From Bin5 sp965207495 (GTDB lineage: Bacteria; Chloroflexota; Anaerolineae; Caldilineales; Caldilineaceae), in assembly GCA_965207495.1 (NCBI GenBank), contig OZ242287.1:5146001-5210000 (forward strand): DNA of 64,000 nt, written 5' to 3'. The position numbers were made by a program, and so were the translations under genes. This document shows, in pieces, positions 46,483-55,114 of this stretch (positions within the stretch are counted from its first letter, which is position 1; each line of letters begins with the position of its first letter). Under the pieces are notes generated by a model. It had not been told where the DNA came from. It ran no database searches and saw nothing but the letters and a program-made list of their open reading frames with translations.

Positions 46483-46609
46483 CTTTTCGAAGCCTGGGAC
46501 CATGCCCGATCTAACTTACGGCATGGGCATATGCTGGAACATCTGAAGATGGAGTACACTATTGCGGAACTGACTTTATCGGATTGCCATTGACCACCAG
46601 GACCTGAAT

Positions 46610-48463
46610 ATGCCTTCCACGCTTGATACATTTGTCAACCCGCCGACGGAGTTTTCGGTGCTGCCTTTTTGGTTTTGGAATGATGATTTGGATGCTGATG
46701 AGATTCGGCGGCAGATTGGGGATTTTGAGGCGCATGGGGTGCATGGGTTCATAATTCACCCGCGGGTGGGGCTGCCGCGCTCTTTGGGGTGGATGTCGGA
46801 GGCGCTGCTGGAATTTTATGATGTGGCGATCGAGGAGGCGGAGCGGCGGGGGATGCAGGTGGTGCTGTACGATGAGGGGATGTATCCATCGGGGTCTTCG
46901 GCGGGGCAGGTGGTAGAGGAGAATCCGGGCTATCAGACGCGCTGTTTGGCGGCGCGGGGGTTGGCGGAAGGGGAGGAGCCGACGCTGCAGGCGGATGAGA
47001 CGCTGGTGGCGGTGGTGAGGAGGCAGGGCGGCGAGCGGTTGGCGGTGATCGACCGCAAGATGGACGCGTATATTCGGGGGCTGCATTATATTGACGGCGG
47101 GCCCGAAGAGGATGAGCCGCCGGCTGGGGACCTACTCAATCCGGAGGCCGTGGCGTGCTTTATCCGGCTTGTTTACGATAAGTTCCATGAACGGTTCGGG
47201 GCGCATTTTGGGGGGCTGATTTCGGCGATCTTTACGGATGAGCCGAGCCCGGTGGGCAAGGCGCGGGAGCGGGAGGTGTGGCCGGGGACGACGGGGATTC
47301 TGGCACATGTGAACCGGCTGCTGGGCTATGATTTCACGCCGCATTTGGCGGCGCTGTGGCATGATGATGAGCCGGACGCGGAGCGATACCGGGCGGATTA
47401 CGAGCGGGCGATCGCGCTGCGGATGGAGGAGACGTGGTACGCGCAGTTATATGACTGGTGTACGGAGCATGGTATTGCGCTGACGGGACATCCGGCGAAG
47501 GCGGACGATTTGGGCGCGGAGCGCTATTTTCACATGCCCGGCCAGGATATCGTGTGGCGCTGGGTATTGCCGGACGATCCGACGGCGCTTGAGGGGCCGC
47601 AGTCGACGCAGGGCAAATGCGGCAGTTCGGCGATGATCCATACGGGGCGGCGGCGCAATGCGAACGAGCTGTGCGGCGCCTTCGGACACGAGCTGACGTG
47701 GGAGGAGATGAACTGGCTGGCGGACTGGTGCTTTGTGCGGGGCACGAACATGCTGTTTCCGCACGCCTTCTACTACAGTGTGCGGGGGATCCGCTGGGAT
47801 GAACGGCCGCCGGACGTGGGGCCGAACAGCGCGTGGTGGGGGCGGTATAAGAGCTACGCGGACCGGTGCCGGCGGCTGAGCTGGCTGAATACGGACAGCC
47901 AACATGTGTGCGGGGCGGCGATCCTGGGCAAGGTGGACTGGTTGCCGTGGGAGCCGGCGAAGGTCCTGTTTCAGCACCAGCGCGATTTCAACTATGTGGA
48001 GGAGCGGCATCTGTGGGAGGACGCGGTCGTGGACGCCGACGGCATCCACCTGGCCGGTATGCGGTACGGGGCGGTGCTGGCGATGCACGAGCCGGATGCG
48101 CGTGCGGGGGAGGCGCTGCTGAGGCTGGAAGAGGCCGGACGACTGCTGCGGTGCGGCCCGGAAACGCCGGCAGGGGAGATATTGGGTTTTGTCGATGGAT
48201 TGGTGGAGGCGGATGTCGTTGTCGAACCGGCGGCGCCGGCGCTGCGCGTGCGGCGGGTGCAGAAGGGTGGACGTGACTGGTGGATGCTGATTAACGAGGA
48301 GGGCGCGTCGCTGGCGGGGCAGGTACAATTGGAAGCGGAGGGCCCGTTCCTTCAGCTGGACCCGTGGACGGGGCAGGGTCGACCCTGGGAAAATGGCAGC
48401 AGGATTTCATTCGACGGATACCAACTGACCGTCGTCTGTACAGATGGGGCCAACGCCCAATAG
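46610..48463 (+). CDS. GH106-like glycoside hydrolase
   Basis: 617 residues, cytoplasmic (no signal peptide). The opening LPFWFWNDDLDADEIRRQI, GFIIHPRVGL and YDEGMYPSGSSAGQV are the pattern of glycosyl-hydrolase-106-like proteins (alpha-L-rhamnosidase and related TIM-barrel enzymes); acidic residues for catalysis are likely in FTDEPSPVGK and the ELTWEEMNW region. It is shorter than full GH106 enzymes, so only the catalytic barrel plus a small C-terminal beta domain is present. Divergent from the defence operon and probably not part of it. Confidence 0.75.
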   Translation: MPSTLDTFVNPPTEFSVLPFWFWNDDLDADEIRRQIGDFEAHGVHGFIIHPRVGLPRSLGWMSEALLEFYDVAIEEAERRGMQVVLYDEGMYPSGSSAGQVVEENPGYQTRCLAARGLAEGEEPTLQADETLVAVVRRQGGERLAVIDRKMDAYIRGLHYIDGGPEEDEPPAGDLLNPEAVACFIRLVYDKFHERFGAHFGGLISAIFTDEPSPVGKAREREVWPGTTGILAHVNRLLGYDFTPHLAALWHDDEPDAERYRADYERAIALRMEETWYAQLYDWCTEHGIALTGHPAKADDLGAERYFHMPGQDIVWRWVLPDDPTALEGPQSTQGKCGSSAMIHTGRRRNANELCGAFGHELTWEEMNWLADWCFVRGTNMLFPHAFYYSVRGIRWDERPPDVGPNSAWWGRYKSYADRCRRLSWLNTDSQHVCGAAILGKVDWLPWEPAKVLFQHQRDFNYVEERHLWEDAVVDADGIHLAGMRYGAVLAMHEPDARAGEALLRLEEAGRLLRCGPETPAGEILGFVDGLVEADVVVEPAAPALRVRRVQKGGRDWWMLINEEGASLAGQVQLEAEGPFLQLDPWTGQGRPWENGSRISFDGYQLTVVCTDGANAQ

Positions 48464-48473
48464 CCCCTGGATT

Positions 48474-48553
48474 GGAAAATAAAAAAGGGAGCGACTCTGA
48501 GTTTTGCCGCCCGCCCCAGGTTCTGGGGCTTGGCGACAAATAAGTCACTCCCT
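48474..48553 (-). terminator. Terminator of the cold-shock gene
   Basis: On the minus strand: AGGGAGTGACT pairs with AGTCGCTCCCT (48543-48553 with 48486-48496, one mismatch), enclosing a second hairpin CCCCAG-AAC-CTGGGG, followed by TTTTTTATTTT (48475-48486). It lies between two convergent genes and may also stop transcription from the glycosidase side. Confidence 0.85.
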
Positions 48554-48575
48554 GCTATGACAAACGGACCGATAC

Positions 48576-48797
48576 TCAGGCCACGCTCTGGCGCCTAACA
48601 ACGTTGCTGGCGGCAGGGCCCTTCGGGCCGTCCTCAATCACGAATTCAACCTGATCACCTTCCGCAAGACTGCGGAAGCCCTCCGACTGGATGGCGGAGA
48701 AATGCACAAACACGTCGGGTCCGTCCTCGCGGGCGATGAAGCCATAGCCCTTCTGATCACTGAACCACTTCACCGTACCGACTACTGTTTCACTCAT
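48576..48797 (-). CDS. Cold-shock domain protein
   Basis: 73 residues, nearly whole length a CspA-type OB fold. RNP1 DQKGYGFIAR and RNP2 DVFVHFSAI are intact, with GTVKWF at the start and QVEFVIEDGPKGPAA at the end. Binds single-stranded RNA and melts secondary structure. The gene has a strong promoter, a 150-base leader and its own terminator, so it is a monocistronic unit. Confidence 0.95.
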   Translation of the reverse strand: MSETVVGTVKWFSDQKGYGFIAREDGPDVFVHFSAIQSEGFRSLAEGDQVEFVIEDGPKGPAASNVVRRQSVA

Positions 48798-48957
48798 GGT
48801 GAGTAAACTCCTCTGCTAACTGCGACTACCAGATAAGGCGCAAAACAACCCGCGCACTGACTGGCGATACTACATGAAAAATGCCCCCTGCCCCATTGCA
48901 TGTGGGGAACGTCCCAACGTAGAGCTGTCAGAACACAAACTGGTTTTGCTGCATATA

Positions 48958-48986
48958 AGCATACTTCAGGCTGGGACGCTTGTCAA
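48958..48986 (-). promoter_or_regulatory. Promoter of the cold-shock gene, long leader downstream
   Basis: Perfect -35 TTGACA (48981-48986 on the minus strand), 17-base spacer, TATGCT (48958-48963). The start of transcription would lie near 48951, leaving an untranslated leader of about 150 bases, the length used for thermosensing in cspA-type genes. The stretch 48798-49173 holds this leader and nothing else seen. Confidence 0.65.
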
Positions 48987-49173
48987 ATTGGGTAAAAGGT
49001 AGATTGATACCACTGCGCGCGGGATGGATTGATGAGCCCGGAGGGTGGTCCAGATGGACTGCAAACAGGAGGTAGGGTAGACTGGATGGCCAGGCGCGTT
49101 GACAGTTTCCTGGTGATGCGCAATTGGCGCCGTCCGCTGTCGATGATCCACCGATTTCGGGAGATCAACCATA

Positions 49174-49974
49174 ATGTATTCCGTACTGGCCGTCGATTTA
49201 GACGACACGCTTCTGGAAGATTCCACGACGATTTCGGCGCGCACGATGGCTGCGTTGGACAGTTGGCAGGCCCTGGGCCGCAGGATCGTGGTTGCGACCG
49301 GACGCCCGCCGCGTTCGGCGAAATCGATCCACTCTTTTCTGAACGACTTTCCCATGATCTGCTACAACGGTGCGTGGATCGAACTGCAGGGCAACGTTCT
49401 GTTTCAGTCGACGATTCCGGTAGACGATGCCCGCCGCATCGTCGGCGCGATCCAAAGTGGGGCGCCCGGCTGCCGGTTGGGGGTCGAAATTGACGATGCG
49501 CTTTATGTTAACCGGGAGGTTGAGTGGCCGGGAGCCCATTTTGTCAGCGATGTGCTGGCACATACCGACCGCCCCGCGGCCAAGATCCTGACTTCGTTGG
49601 AGGAGCTGGACGCGGCGCAACCGCTGTCGTTGAATGGCCAAGCAGTTGTGGGGAAACCGTCGGAGACATTGCTGCGCGATCTGCCGAGGACGAGCCGCGC
49701 CTTGATATCGCCCAAGTATGACCTGGTTCAGGTGATCCCGTGCGGCACATCGAAGGCGGCGGCGCTGCGCTGGCTGCTGGACCGGTGGGGCGTTGGCATG
49801 GAGGAAGTGATCTCGTTCGGCGATGACGTCAACGACGTGGAGATGATCGCCGAGGCGGGGCTAGGGGTGGCGATGTCGAATGCGGTGCCGGAGGTGAAGG
49901 CGGTAGCGGACCGGATGACGGGCGGTAACAAGGAAGACGGGGTGGCGGTTGTGTTGGAGGAGTTTTTGGGTTGA
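49174..49974 (+). CDS. HAD-superfamily phosphatase (Cof type)
   Basis: 266 residues. Motif I MYSVLAVDLDDTLLED (DxDDT nucleophile), motif II VVATGRPP, motif III Lys near VVGKPSETLL, and motif IV ISFGDDVNDVEMIAEA. The cap is of the Cof (IIB) type. Members dephosphorylate sugar phosphates, FMN or PLP; substrate unknown. No clear operon partner. Confidence 0.9.
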   Translation: MYSVLAVDLDDTLLEDSTTISARTMAALDSWQALGRRIVVATGRPPRSAKSIHSFLNDFPMICYNGAWIELQGNVLFQSTIPVDDARRIVGAIQSGAPGCRLGVEIDDALYVNREVEWPGAHFVSDVLAHTDRPAAKILTSLEELDAAQPLSLNGQAVVGKPSETLLRDLPRTSRALISPKYDLVQVIPCGTSKAAALRWLLDRWGVGMEEVISFGDDVNDVEMIAEAGLGVAMSNAVPEVKAVADRMTGGNKEDGVAVVLEEFLG

Positions 49975-49999
49975 GTGGTTGAGATTTTTTGATTTCTGA

Positions 50000-50029
50000 T
50001 TGTGACTACCGCAATGCGGGTGCTAGAAT
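50000..50029 (+). promoter_or_regulatory. Promoter of the liv operon
   Basis: TTGTGA (50000-50005), 18-base spacer, TAGAAT (50024-50029; 5 of 6 consensus matches). The -10 hexamer is the left end of the palindrome 50024-50047. Confidence 0.55.
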
Positions 50030-50047
50030 TCAATGCATTGAATTCTA
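50024..50047. promoter_or_regulatory. Perfect 24-bp palindromic operator
   Basis: TAGAATTCAATG followed directly by its exact reverse complement. It overlaps the -10 box and the start site of the liv operon, 51 bases before the livG ATG, so it is probably bound by a repressor of the dimeric helix-turn-helix type (TetR, GntR or LacI). The regulator is not in the window. Confidence 0.65.
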
Positions 50048-50098
50048 CAAAAAGGGACCTGATTCGATTTCAATGGCCCTGCCACTGCGGATCACAGA

Positions 50099-50890
50099 AT
50101 GACCCCTGCAGAACACCCCACAGCAACTGAGAGCATCCTACAGGTCGAGGGCGTAACCCTCTCCTTCGGTGGTACGACTGTACTGGACGAGGTCGACTTC
50201 GACGTGCGTCCGGGAGAGATTCGCGCCATAATCGGCCCCAACGGCGCGGGCAAGACTTCGATGCTCAACTGCATCAGTGGATTTTACCGCCCGCAGCAGG
50301 GCAGATTGGTCTTCCAGGGCGAACATGACCTGACCGGCGCCAGAAGGGTGGCGCAACTGGGCATCGCCCGCACTTTCCAGAACATCGGTCTCTATACTTA
50401 CCTGAGCGCGCTCGACAATATGTTGGCGGCGCGGCATATACACATGCGCCAGAATATGCTGGCGAGCGCACTCTTTTGGGGCTTTGCGCGCAAGGAGGAG
50501 GCACGGCACCGGGCAGTTGTCGAGGAGTTGATCGACTTCCTGGAGATCGCTCACATCCGCAAGACGATGGTGGGCGCGCTGCCTTACGGGCTGCGCAAGC
50601 GGGTCGAGTTGGGTCGGGCGCTGGCGCTGGAGCCGCAGCTGCTGCTGCTGGATGAGCCGATGGCGGGCATGAATGCCGAGGAGAAGGAGGACATGGCCCG
50701 CTTTATCCTGGACATCCATGAGCGTCGCGGGGTGACGATTATCCTGGTTGAACATGATATGACACTCGTGATGGATATTGCGGACCGGATCGTCGTCCTG
50801 GATTTCGGCAATAAGATCGCTGACGGCGGGCCGGACGAGATCAGGCGCGACCCGGAGGTTATACGCGCCTATTTGGGACAGGCGAGTTGA
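50099..50890 (+). CDS. livG: Branched-chain amino acid-type ABC transporter ATPase (LivG)
   Basis: 263 residues. Walker A IIGPNGAGKTSMLNCISGF, the signature motif as LPYGLRKRVELGRAL (LSGGQ varied), Walker B LLLLDEPMAGMN and the switch His in ILVEHDMTLVM. LivG-type ATPases carry the long insertion with FQNIGLYTYLSALDN seen here. It begins an operon of liv components; the acyl-CoA synthetase starts directly after its stop codon. Confidence 0.93.
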   Translation: MTPAEHPTATESILQVEGVTLSFGGTTVLDEVDFDVRPGEIRAIIGPNGAGKTSMLNCISGFYRPQQGRLVFQGEHDLTGARRVAQLGIARTFQNIGLYTYLSALDNMLAARHIHMRQNMLASALFWGFARKEEARHRAVVEELIDFLEIAHIRKTMVGALPYGLRKRVELGRALALEPQLLLLDEPMAGMNAEEKEDMARFILDIHERRGVTIILVEHDMTLVMDIADRIVVLDFGNKIADGGPDEIRRDPEVIRAYLGQAS

Positions 50891-52819
50891 ATGACTGAGA
50901 CGAACGGCCCCGAGACGGTTCCCCAACATTTCTTGCGACAGGTCAGATCCCGCGGCGCCGGGGAGGTCGCGCTGCGCGACAAGGAGTTCGGCATCTGGCG
51001 GGAGTTCAGCTGGCAGGAATCCTGCGAGCAGGTGCGGCAGTTTGGCCTGGGTCTGCGGGAGCTGGGCCTGGCGCGCGGTGATCATGTCGCGACGATTGGC
51101 GACAACGACCGGCAGTATCTGTGGGCCTATCTGGGGCTGCAGGCGGTGGGGGGCGTGCAGGTGGGGTTGTTCACCGACGCGACCGCTGAAGAGGCCGCTT
51201 ATATCATCGACCACAGCGACGCCCGCTTCGTCCTGGCGCAGGACCAGGAGCAGGTGGACAAGGTGCTGGCGGTGCGGGACCGCATTCCCAAGGTCGAGCG
51301 CGTGGTTTACTGGGATGAGCGGGGGCTGTGGGAGTACGACGATGCCTGGCTCACCAGTTACGAAGAGGTTTGCCGGCTGGGCGGGGCGCTGGCCGTCCGG
51401 GAGCCGTCACGTTTCGAAGAGGAGGTGGCGCGGGGGCGCGGCGCTGACCTGGCGATTCTCAGCTACACATCGGGCACGACGGGCCGCCCCAAAGGCGCGC
51501 TGCTCAGCCACGAGAACATACTCCGCTCGACCGAGGCCTTTACGCAGGTGGAACCGCTTTACGATAGCGACAACCATGTAAGCCTGCTGCCGCTGGGCTG
51601 GATCGCTGAGCACGCGTGGGGCGTTGCGCCGCATTGCGTGCATGGCATGGTTTTGAACTTTCCCGAGAGCCCGGAGACGGTGCGCGAGAACGTGCGCGAG
51701 ATTGCGCCGCAGCGGGTGCTTTACAATTCGCGGCTTTGGGACGCGCTGCTGGGAACGATCCAGGTGCGGATGGCGGAGTCGTCGTGGATCAACCGCAAGC
51801 TGTACGAGATTTTTCTGCCTGTGGGGCGGCGGCTGGCGGACAGGAAGCTGGCGGGCGAGACGGCATCGCCGGGGTTGCGGCTCGCGTATCAGATCGGCGA
51901 CTGGTGCCTCTTCCAACCTTTGCGGGACAAACTGGGGTTCACCAAGCTGCGGGCTGCGTATACGGCGGGCGGCGCGTTAAGTCCGGATGCGATGCGCTTT
52001 TTTCACGCGCTGGGCATCAACCTGAAACAGATATATGGATTAACTGAAGTGACCGGAAGTGGTACAATTCATTGGGACAATGACATCAAGATTGCCAGCG
52101 TTGGGCGGCCTGGGGGCGGCGTTACCGTGCGCACGGCTGAGGACGGCGAGATCCAGATTGGCGGTCCAACGGTGTTTCAGGGTTATTACAACAATCCGGA
52201 GGCAACGGCCGAGGCGATCATTGAAGAGAACGGCGAGCGCTGGTTTCGCACAGGGGACGCGGGCCACATCGACGAAGACGGCCACCTGATCTATCTGGAC
52301 AGGTTGAATGATATGATTACGCTGGCCAGCGGTGAGCGGTACGCGCCGCAGTTCATCGAAGGGCGGCTCAAGTTCAGCCCCTACATTCTGGACGTGATGG
52401 CTGTGGGCGGGCCGGCGCAGGAATACGCTACCGCCTTGATCATTATCAACTTTGAAAATGTGAGCAGCTGGGCGGAAAGACAGGGCATTGGATTCACCAC
52501 GTTCGCCGACCTTGCCCAGAAAGAGGAGGTCTGCGAACTGATCCGGCAGACGGTGGTGGAGGTGAATGCAGAGATGCCGCCGACGAGCAGGGTGCGGCGG
52601 TTTGTGCTGATGCCCAAGGAGTTTGACGCGGACGAGTCCGAGATGACACGCTCGCGCAAGTTGCGCCGCGACGTCCTTTACACGCGCTATGACGAGATGA
52701 TCGAGGCGATGTATGCAGAGCAGAAAAGGATTCAGGTGGAGACGCCGGTACGCTACCAGGACGGCCGTGAAGGCGTGATTGAGACGGATCTGCGAATTGT
52801 GGACTGCAGTGGTCAGTGA
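50891..52819 (+). CDS. Long-chain or aryl acyl-CoA synthetase in the liv operon
   Basis: 642 residues. AMP-binding motif LSYTSGTTGRPKGALLSHE, IYGLTEVTGSGT, and YLDRLNDMITLASGERYAP (A8-type), characteristic of long-chain acyl-CoA ligases. The position between livG and livH is a known arrangement in loci where the liv transporter imports an organic acid which is then activated. The last residues DCSGQ and the stop are provided by the GTCAGTG repeat. Confidence 0.9.
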   Translation: MTETNGPETVPQHFLRQVRSRGAGEVALRDKEFGIWREFSWQESCEQVRQFGLGLRELGLARGDHVATIGDNDRQYLWAYLGLQAVGGVQVGLFTDATAEEAAYIIDHSDARFVLAQDQEQVDKVLAVRDRIPKVERVVYWDERGLWEYDDAWLTSYEEVCRLGGALAVREPSRFEEEVARGRGADLAILSYTSGTTGRPKGALLSHENILRSTEAFTQVEPLYDSDNHVSLLPLGWIAEHAWGVAPHCVHGMVLNFPESPETVRENVREIAPQRVLYNSRLWDALLGTIQVRMAESSWINRKLYEIFLPVGRRLADRKLAGETASPGLRLAYQIGDWCLFQPLRDKLGFTKLRAAYTAGGALSPDAMRFFHALGINLKQIYGLTEVTGSGTIHWDNDIKIASVGRPGGGVTVRTAEDGEIQIGGPTVFQGYYNNPEATAEAIIEENGERWFRTGDAGHIDEDGHLIYLDRLNDMITLASGERYAPQFIEGRLKFSPYILDVMAVGGPAQEYATALIIINFENVSSWAERQGIGFTTFADLAQKEEVCELIRQTVVEVNAEMPPTSRVRRFVLMPKEFDADESEMTRSRKLRRDVLYTRYDEMIEAMYAEQKRIQVETPVRYQDGREGVIETDLRIVDCSGQ

Positions 52820-52839
52820 TCAGTGGTTAGTGGTCAGTG
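52802..52839. repeat. ACTGCAG + GTCAGTG-type repeat containing a stop codon
   Basis: GACTGCAGTGGTCAGTGATC followed by AGTGGTTAGTGGTCAGTG. The first TGA ends the acyl-CoA synthetase gene. The gap 52840-53003 shows no other feature. Confidence 0.8.
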
Positions 52840-53003
52840 TGCGCCGCCGAAAATCAGGTGGGAGCGGGTGGTTTAGCAGGGGATCAGATGACATCCTTTT
52901 GGTCTTATAGAGAATCGATTGTCCGGTGGAAATCGATCGATTTAGCGATGCGATTGCCCGAGCTTACGGGGCGCTTACTTTTCAATTGTTGCCGGGAAGT
53001 ACG

Positions 53004-53942
53004 ATGAATTGGCCCCTGGTACCGCAACAGTTTGTAACGGGACTTCTCAACGGCGGGACGATCGGCCTGATCGCCCTGGGGATCGTCCTGATCTATAAGT
53101 CGTCGGAGGTGTTCAACTTCGCGCACGGCCATCTGGTGATGTTTGGCGCTTTCCTGACGTGGTGGTTCACGGGCGGTGGGGCAGAGCCGGGTGGGGCATT
53201 GATCGACCTGCCGCTGTGGGCGGCGCTGATCGCGGCGCTGATCGCGTCGATGGGAATCGGGCTGCTGATCGAGCGTTTTGCGCTGCGGCCGATGACCGGG
53301 CAGCCGCTGCTGGCGATCATGCTGATGACGCTGGGCCTGGCGCAGCTGATTGAGGGTGTGACGGCGATTCTTTTCGGCGTGGAGTTGAAGAGCAACTTCC
53401 CGGCGCCGTTTTCGCCCAGCGACGTGTTGATCATTCCCTTTCCCGGTGCGTTCGGCGATGCGATCCGTCTCAAATATACGCTGGTGGCAACATTTGCGGT
53501 GGCGACCCTGGCGGCGACGCTGTTCATCTGGTTTTTCAACAACACGAGAACTGGTTTGGCGATGCGGGCGACTGCGGAGGACCACGAGGTGGCCCGGTCG
53601 GTCGGTATCAAGGTCAGACGTGTTTTCGGTCTTTCATGGGGTATCGCCGGGGTGATCGCGACGCTTGGCGGCGTCCTGCTGGCTACGGTCAGCGGTGTGA
53701 GCTTGAACCTTTCGACGGTGGCGTTGATCGCGTTTCCGGCGATTCTGCTGGGCGGGCTGGAGTCGTTGGGCGGCGCGTTGTTGGGGGGATTCGCGATTGG
53801 GCTGGTGCAGGCGCTGGTGCAGGCTTCGCGGTTGATCGAGGTGCGGAATTCTTCTGAGATCGCGCCCTACTTGTTGCTGCTGGTGGTTCTGCTGATACGT
53901 CCGGAAGGGTTGTTCGGGCAGAAGAGAATCGAGAGGATATAG
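53004..53942 (+). CDS. livH: Branched-chain amino acid-type ABC permease (LivH)
   Basis: 312 residues from the ATG at 53004 (GGGAAG upstream; the frame continues upstream to a GTG at 52926). About eight membrane segments. LivH-type motifs: LNGGTIGLIALGIVLIYK, NFAHGHLVMFGAF, and the EAA-like loop RATAEDHEVARSVGI. Ends LIRPEGLFGQKR. LivM follows after 3 bases. Confidence 0.93.
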   Translation: MNWPLVPQQFVTGLLNGGTIGLIALGIVLIYKSSEVFNFAHGHLVMFGAFLTWWFTGGGAEPGGALIDLPLWAALIAALIASMGIGLLIERFALRPMTGQPLLAIMLMTLGLAQLIEGVTAILFGVELKSNFPAPFSPSDVLIIPFPGAFGDAIRLKYTLVATFAVATLAATLFIWFFNNTRTGLAMRATAEDHEVARSVGIKVRRVFGLSWGIAGVIATLGGVLLATVSGVSLNLSTVALIAFPAILLGGLESLGGALLGGFAIGLVQALVQASRLIEVRNSSEIAPYLLLLVVLLIRPEGLFGQKRIERI

Positions 53943-53945
53943 CCG

Positions 53946-55012
53946 GTGGCGATGCTGCGCCCTGCGGGGGACTTTGACCGCTCTTATGAGCAGGATATGG
54001 CGTTGTTACGCCAGCCGTGGCACTACTGGCTACTGGGAGTCAGTTTGCTGGCGGCATTCACGCTGCCTCTGTGGGGCGACGCCTACCTGATCAGCACGGC
54101 CAATCAGATCGCGTATACGGTCATCGCGGTGCAGGCCTGAACATTCTGACCGGCTACACCGGCCAGATCTCACTGAGCCAGGCGGCCTTTATGCTGGTGG
54201 GCGGTTACGCGTCGGCGCTGCTGGTTATACACGCGGGTCTCTCCTTCTTCATTGCGCTGCCGCTGGCGGCGCTTGTGGCCGGCGCGATTGGCCTGATCTT
54301 CGGCCTGACGAGTCTGCGGGTGAAGGGCTTCTACCTGGCCTTCGCGACACTGGCGGCCCAGTTCATCATTCCCTGGCTGAGCCGCCACACGTTCAAGGCG
54401 TATCTTGGCGGCACAGAAGGCGCGATCGAAGTTCCGCTTCCACAGCTGGGCGGAGTGAACTTCGGCGAGGTCAGCAACTTCTACTATATCTCGCTGGTCG
54501 TTCTGTTGATCACGACTGTTCTGCTGTTCAACATTTCGCGCACGCGGCTGGGGCGGGCATTCGTGAGCGTACGCGACAACGATTTGGCTGCGGAGTTGCT
54601 GGGCGTCAATCTTTTCACGTATAAGCTGCGGGCTTTTTTCATCGCGGCGATGCTGGCGGGCCTGGCGGGCGCGATAAAGGCGCACAGCCAGCGGGGGGTT
54701 GGCACCGAGTTCGGTTACAGCCTGAACGAGTCGATTATCTTTCTGGGGATGCTGGTAATTGGCGGCCTCGGCACCAATCTGGGCCCGTTTTTGGGGGTCG
54801 CCTTCATCGTATTTTTGGAGGATATCTCCAACTTGCTTGGTGGAATGCTGGCGGCGGTCTTTCCCGAACTGTCCGGCCAGCTGCTGACGTCGTTCCGCCC
54901 GATCTTTTTCGGTTTGGCGCTGATGCTGTTCTTGATCTATGAGCCGCGGGGACTGGCGCACCGCTGGCAGCTGCTGCGAGCAGGGTGGCGGCTGCGTCCT
55001 TTTTCACGTTGA
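53946..55012 (+). pseudogene. livM: LivM permease with a frameshift near 54135
   Basis: First frame (GTG 53946 or ATG 53952) gives MLRPAGDFDRSYEQD, and TANQIAYTVIAVQA, then stops at TGA 54138. The second frame continues LNILTGYTGQISLSQAAF and the whole LivM core (GLTSLRVKGFYLAFATLAAQF, RTRLGRAFVSVRDNDLAAELLG, IIFLGMLVIGGLGTN), ending LLIYEPRGLAHRW at 55012. The join VIAVQA-LNILTG is exactly what an intact LivM has, so one base is missing around 54132-54138. All other operon genes are intact; a sequencing error or a recent mutation are both possible. Confidence 0.85.
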
Positions 55013-55114
55013 CGCGGTCGATGATGTTGCGAGGGAGGCAAGGCGATTGGGGTAACCGCGGCGTCTTTCCATTTACGCAGTGTAGGATGCATGTGGAATG
55101 GAGGTGAATTAAGA

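Noticed and set aside
50024..50047. 24-bp palindrome considered as a terminator of the HAD gene
   Set aside because: There is no spacer loop or T tract, and it overlaps a -10 box at the start of the next operon.
54138..54140. TGA in livM considered as selenocysteine
   Set aside because: Downstream homology continues in a different frame, so it is a frameshift, not readthrough.
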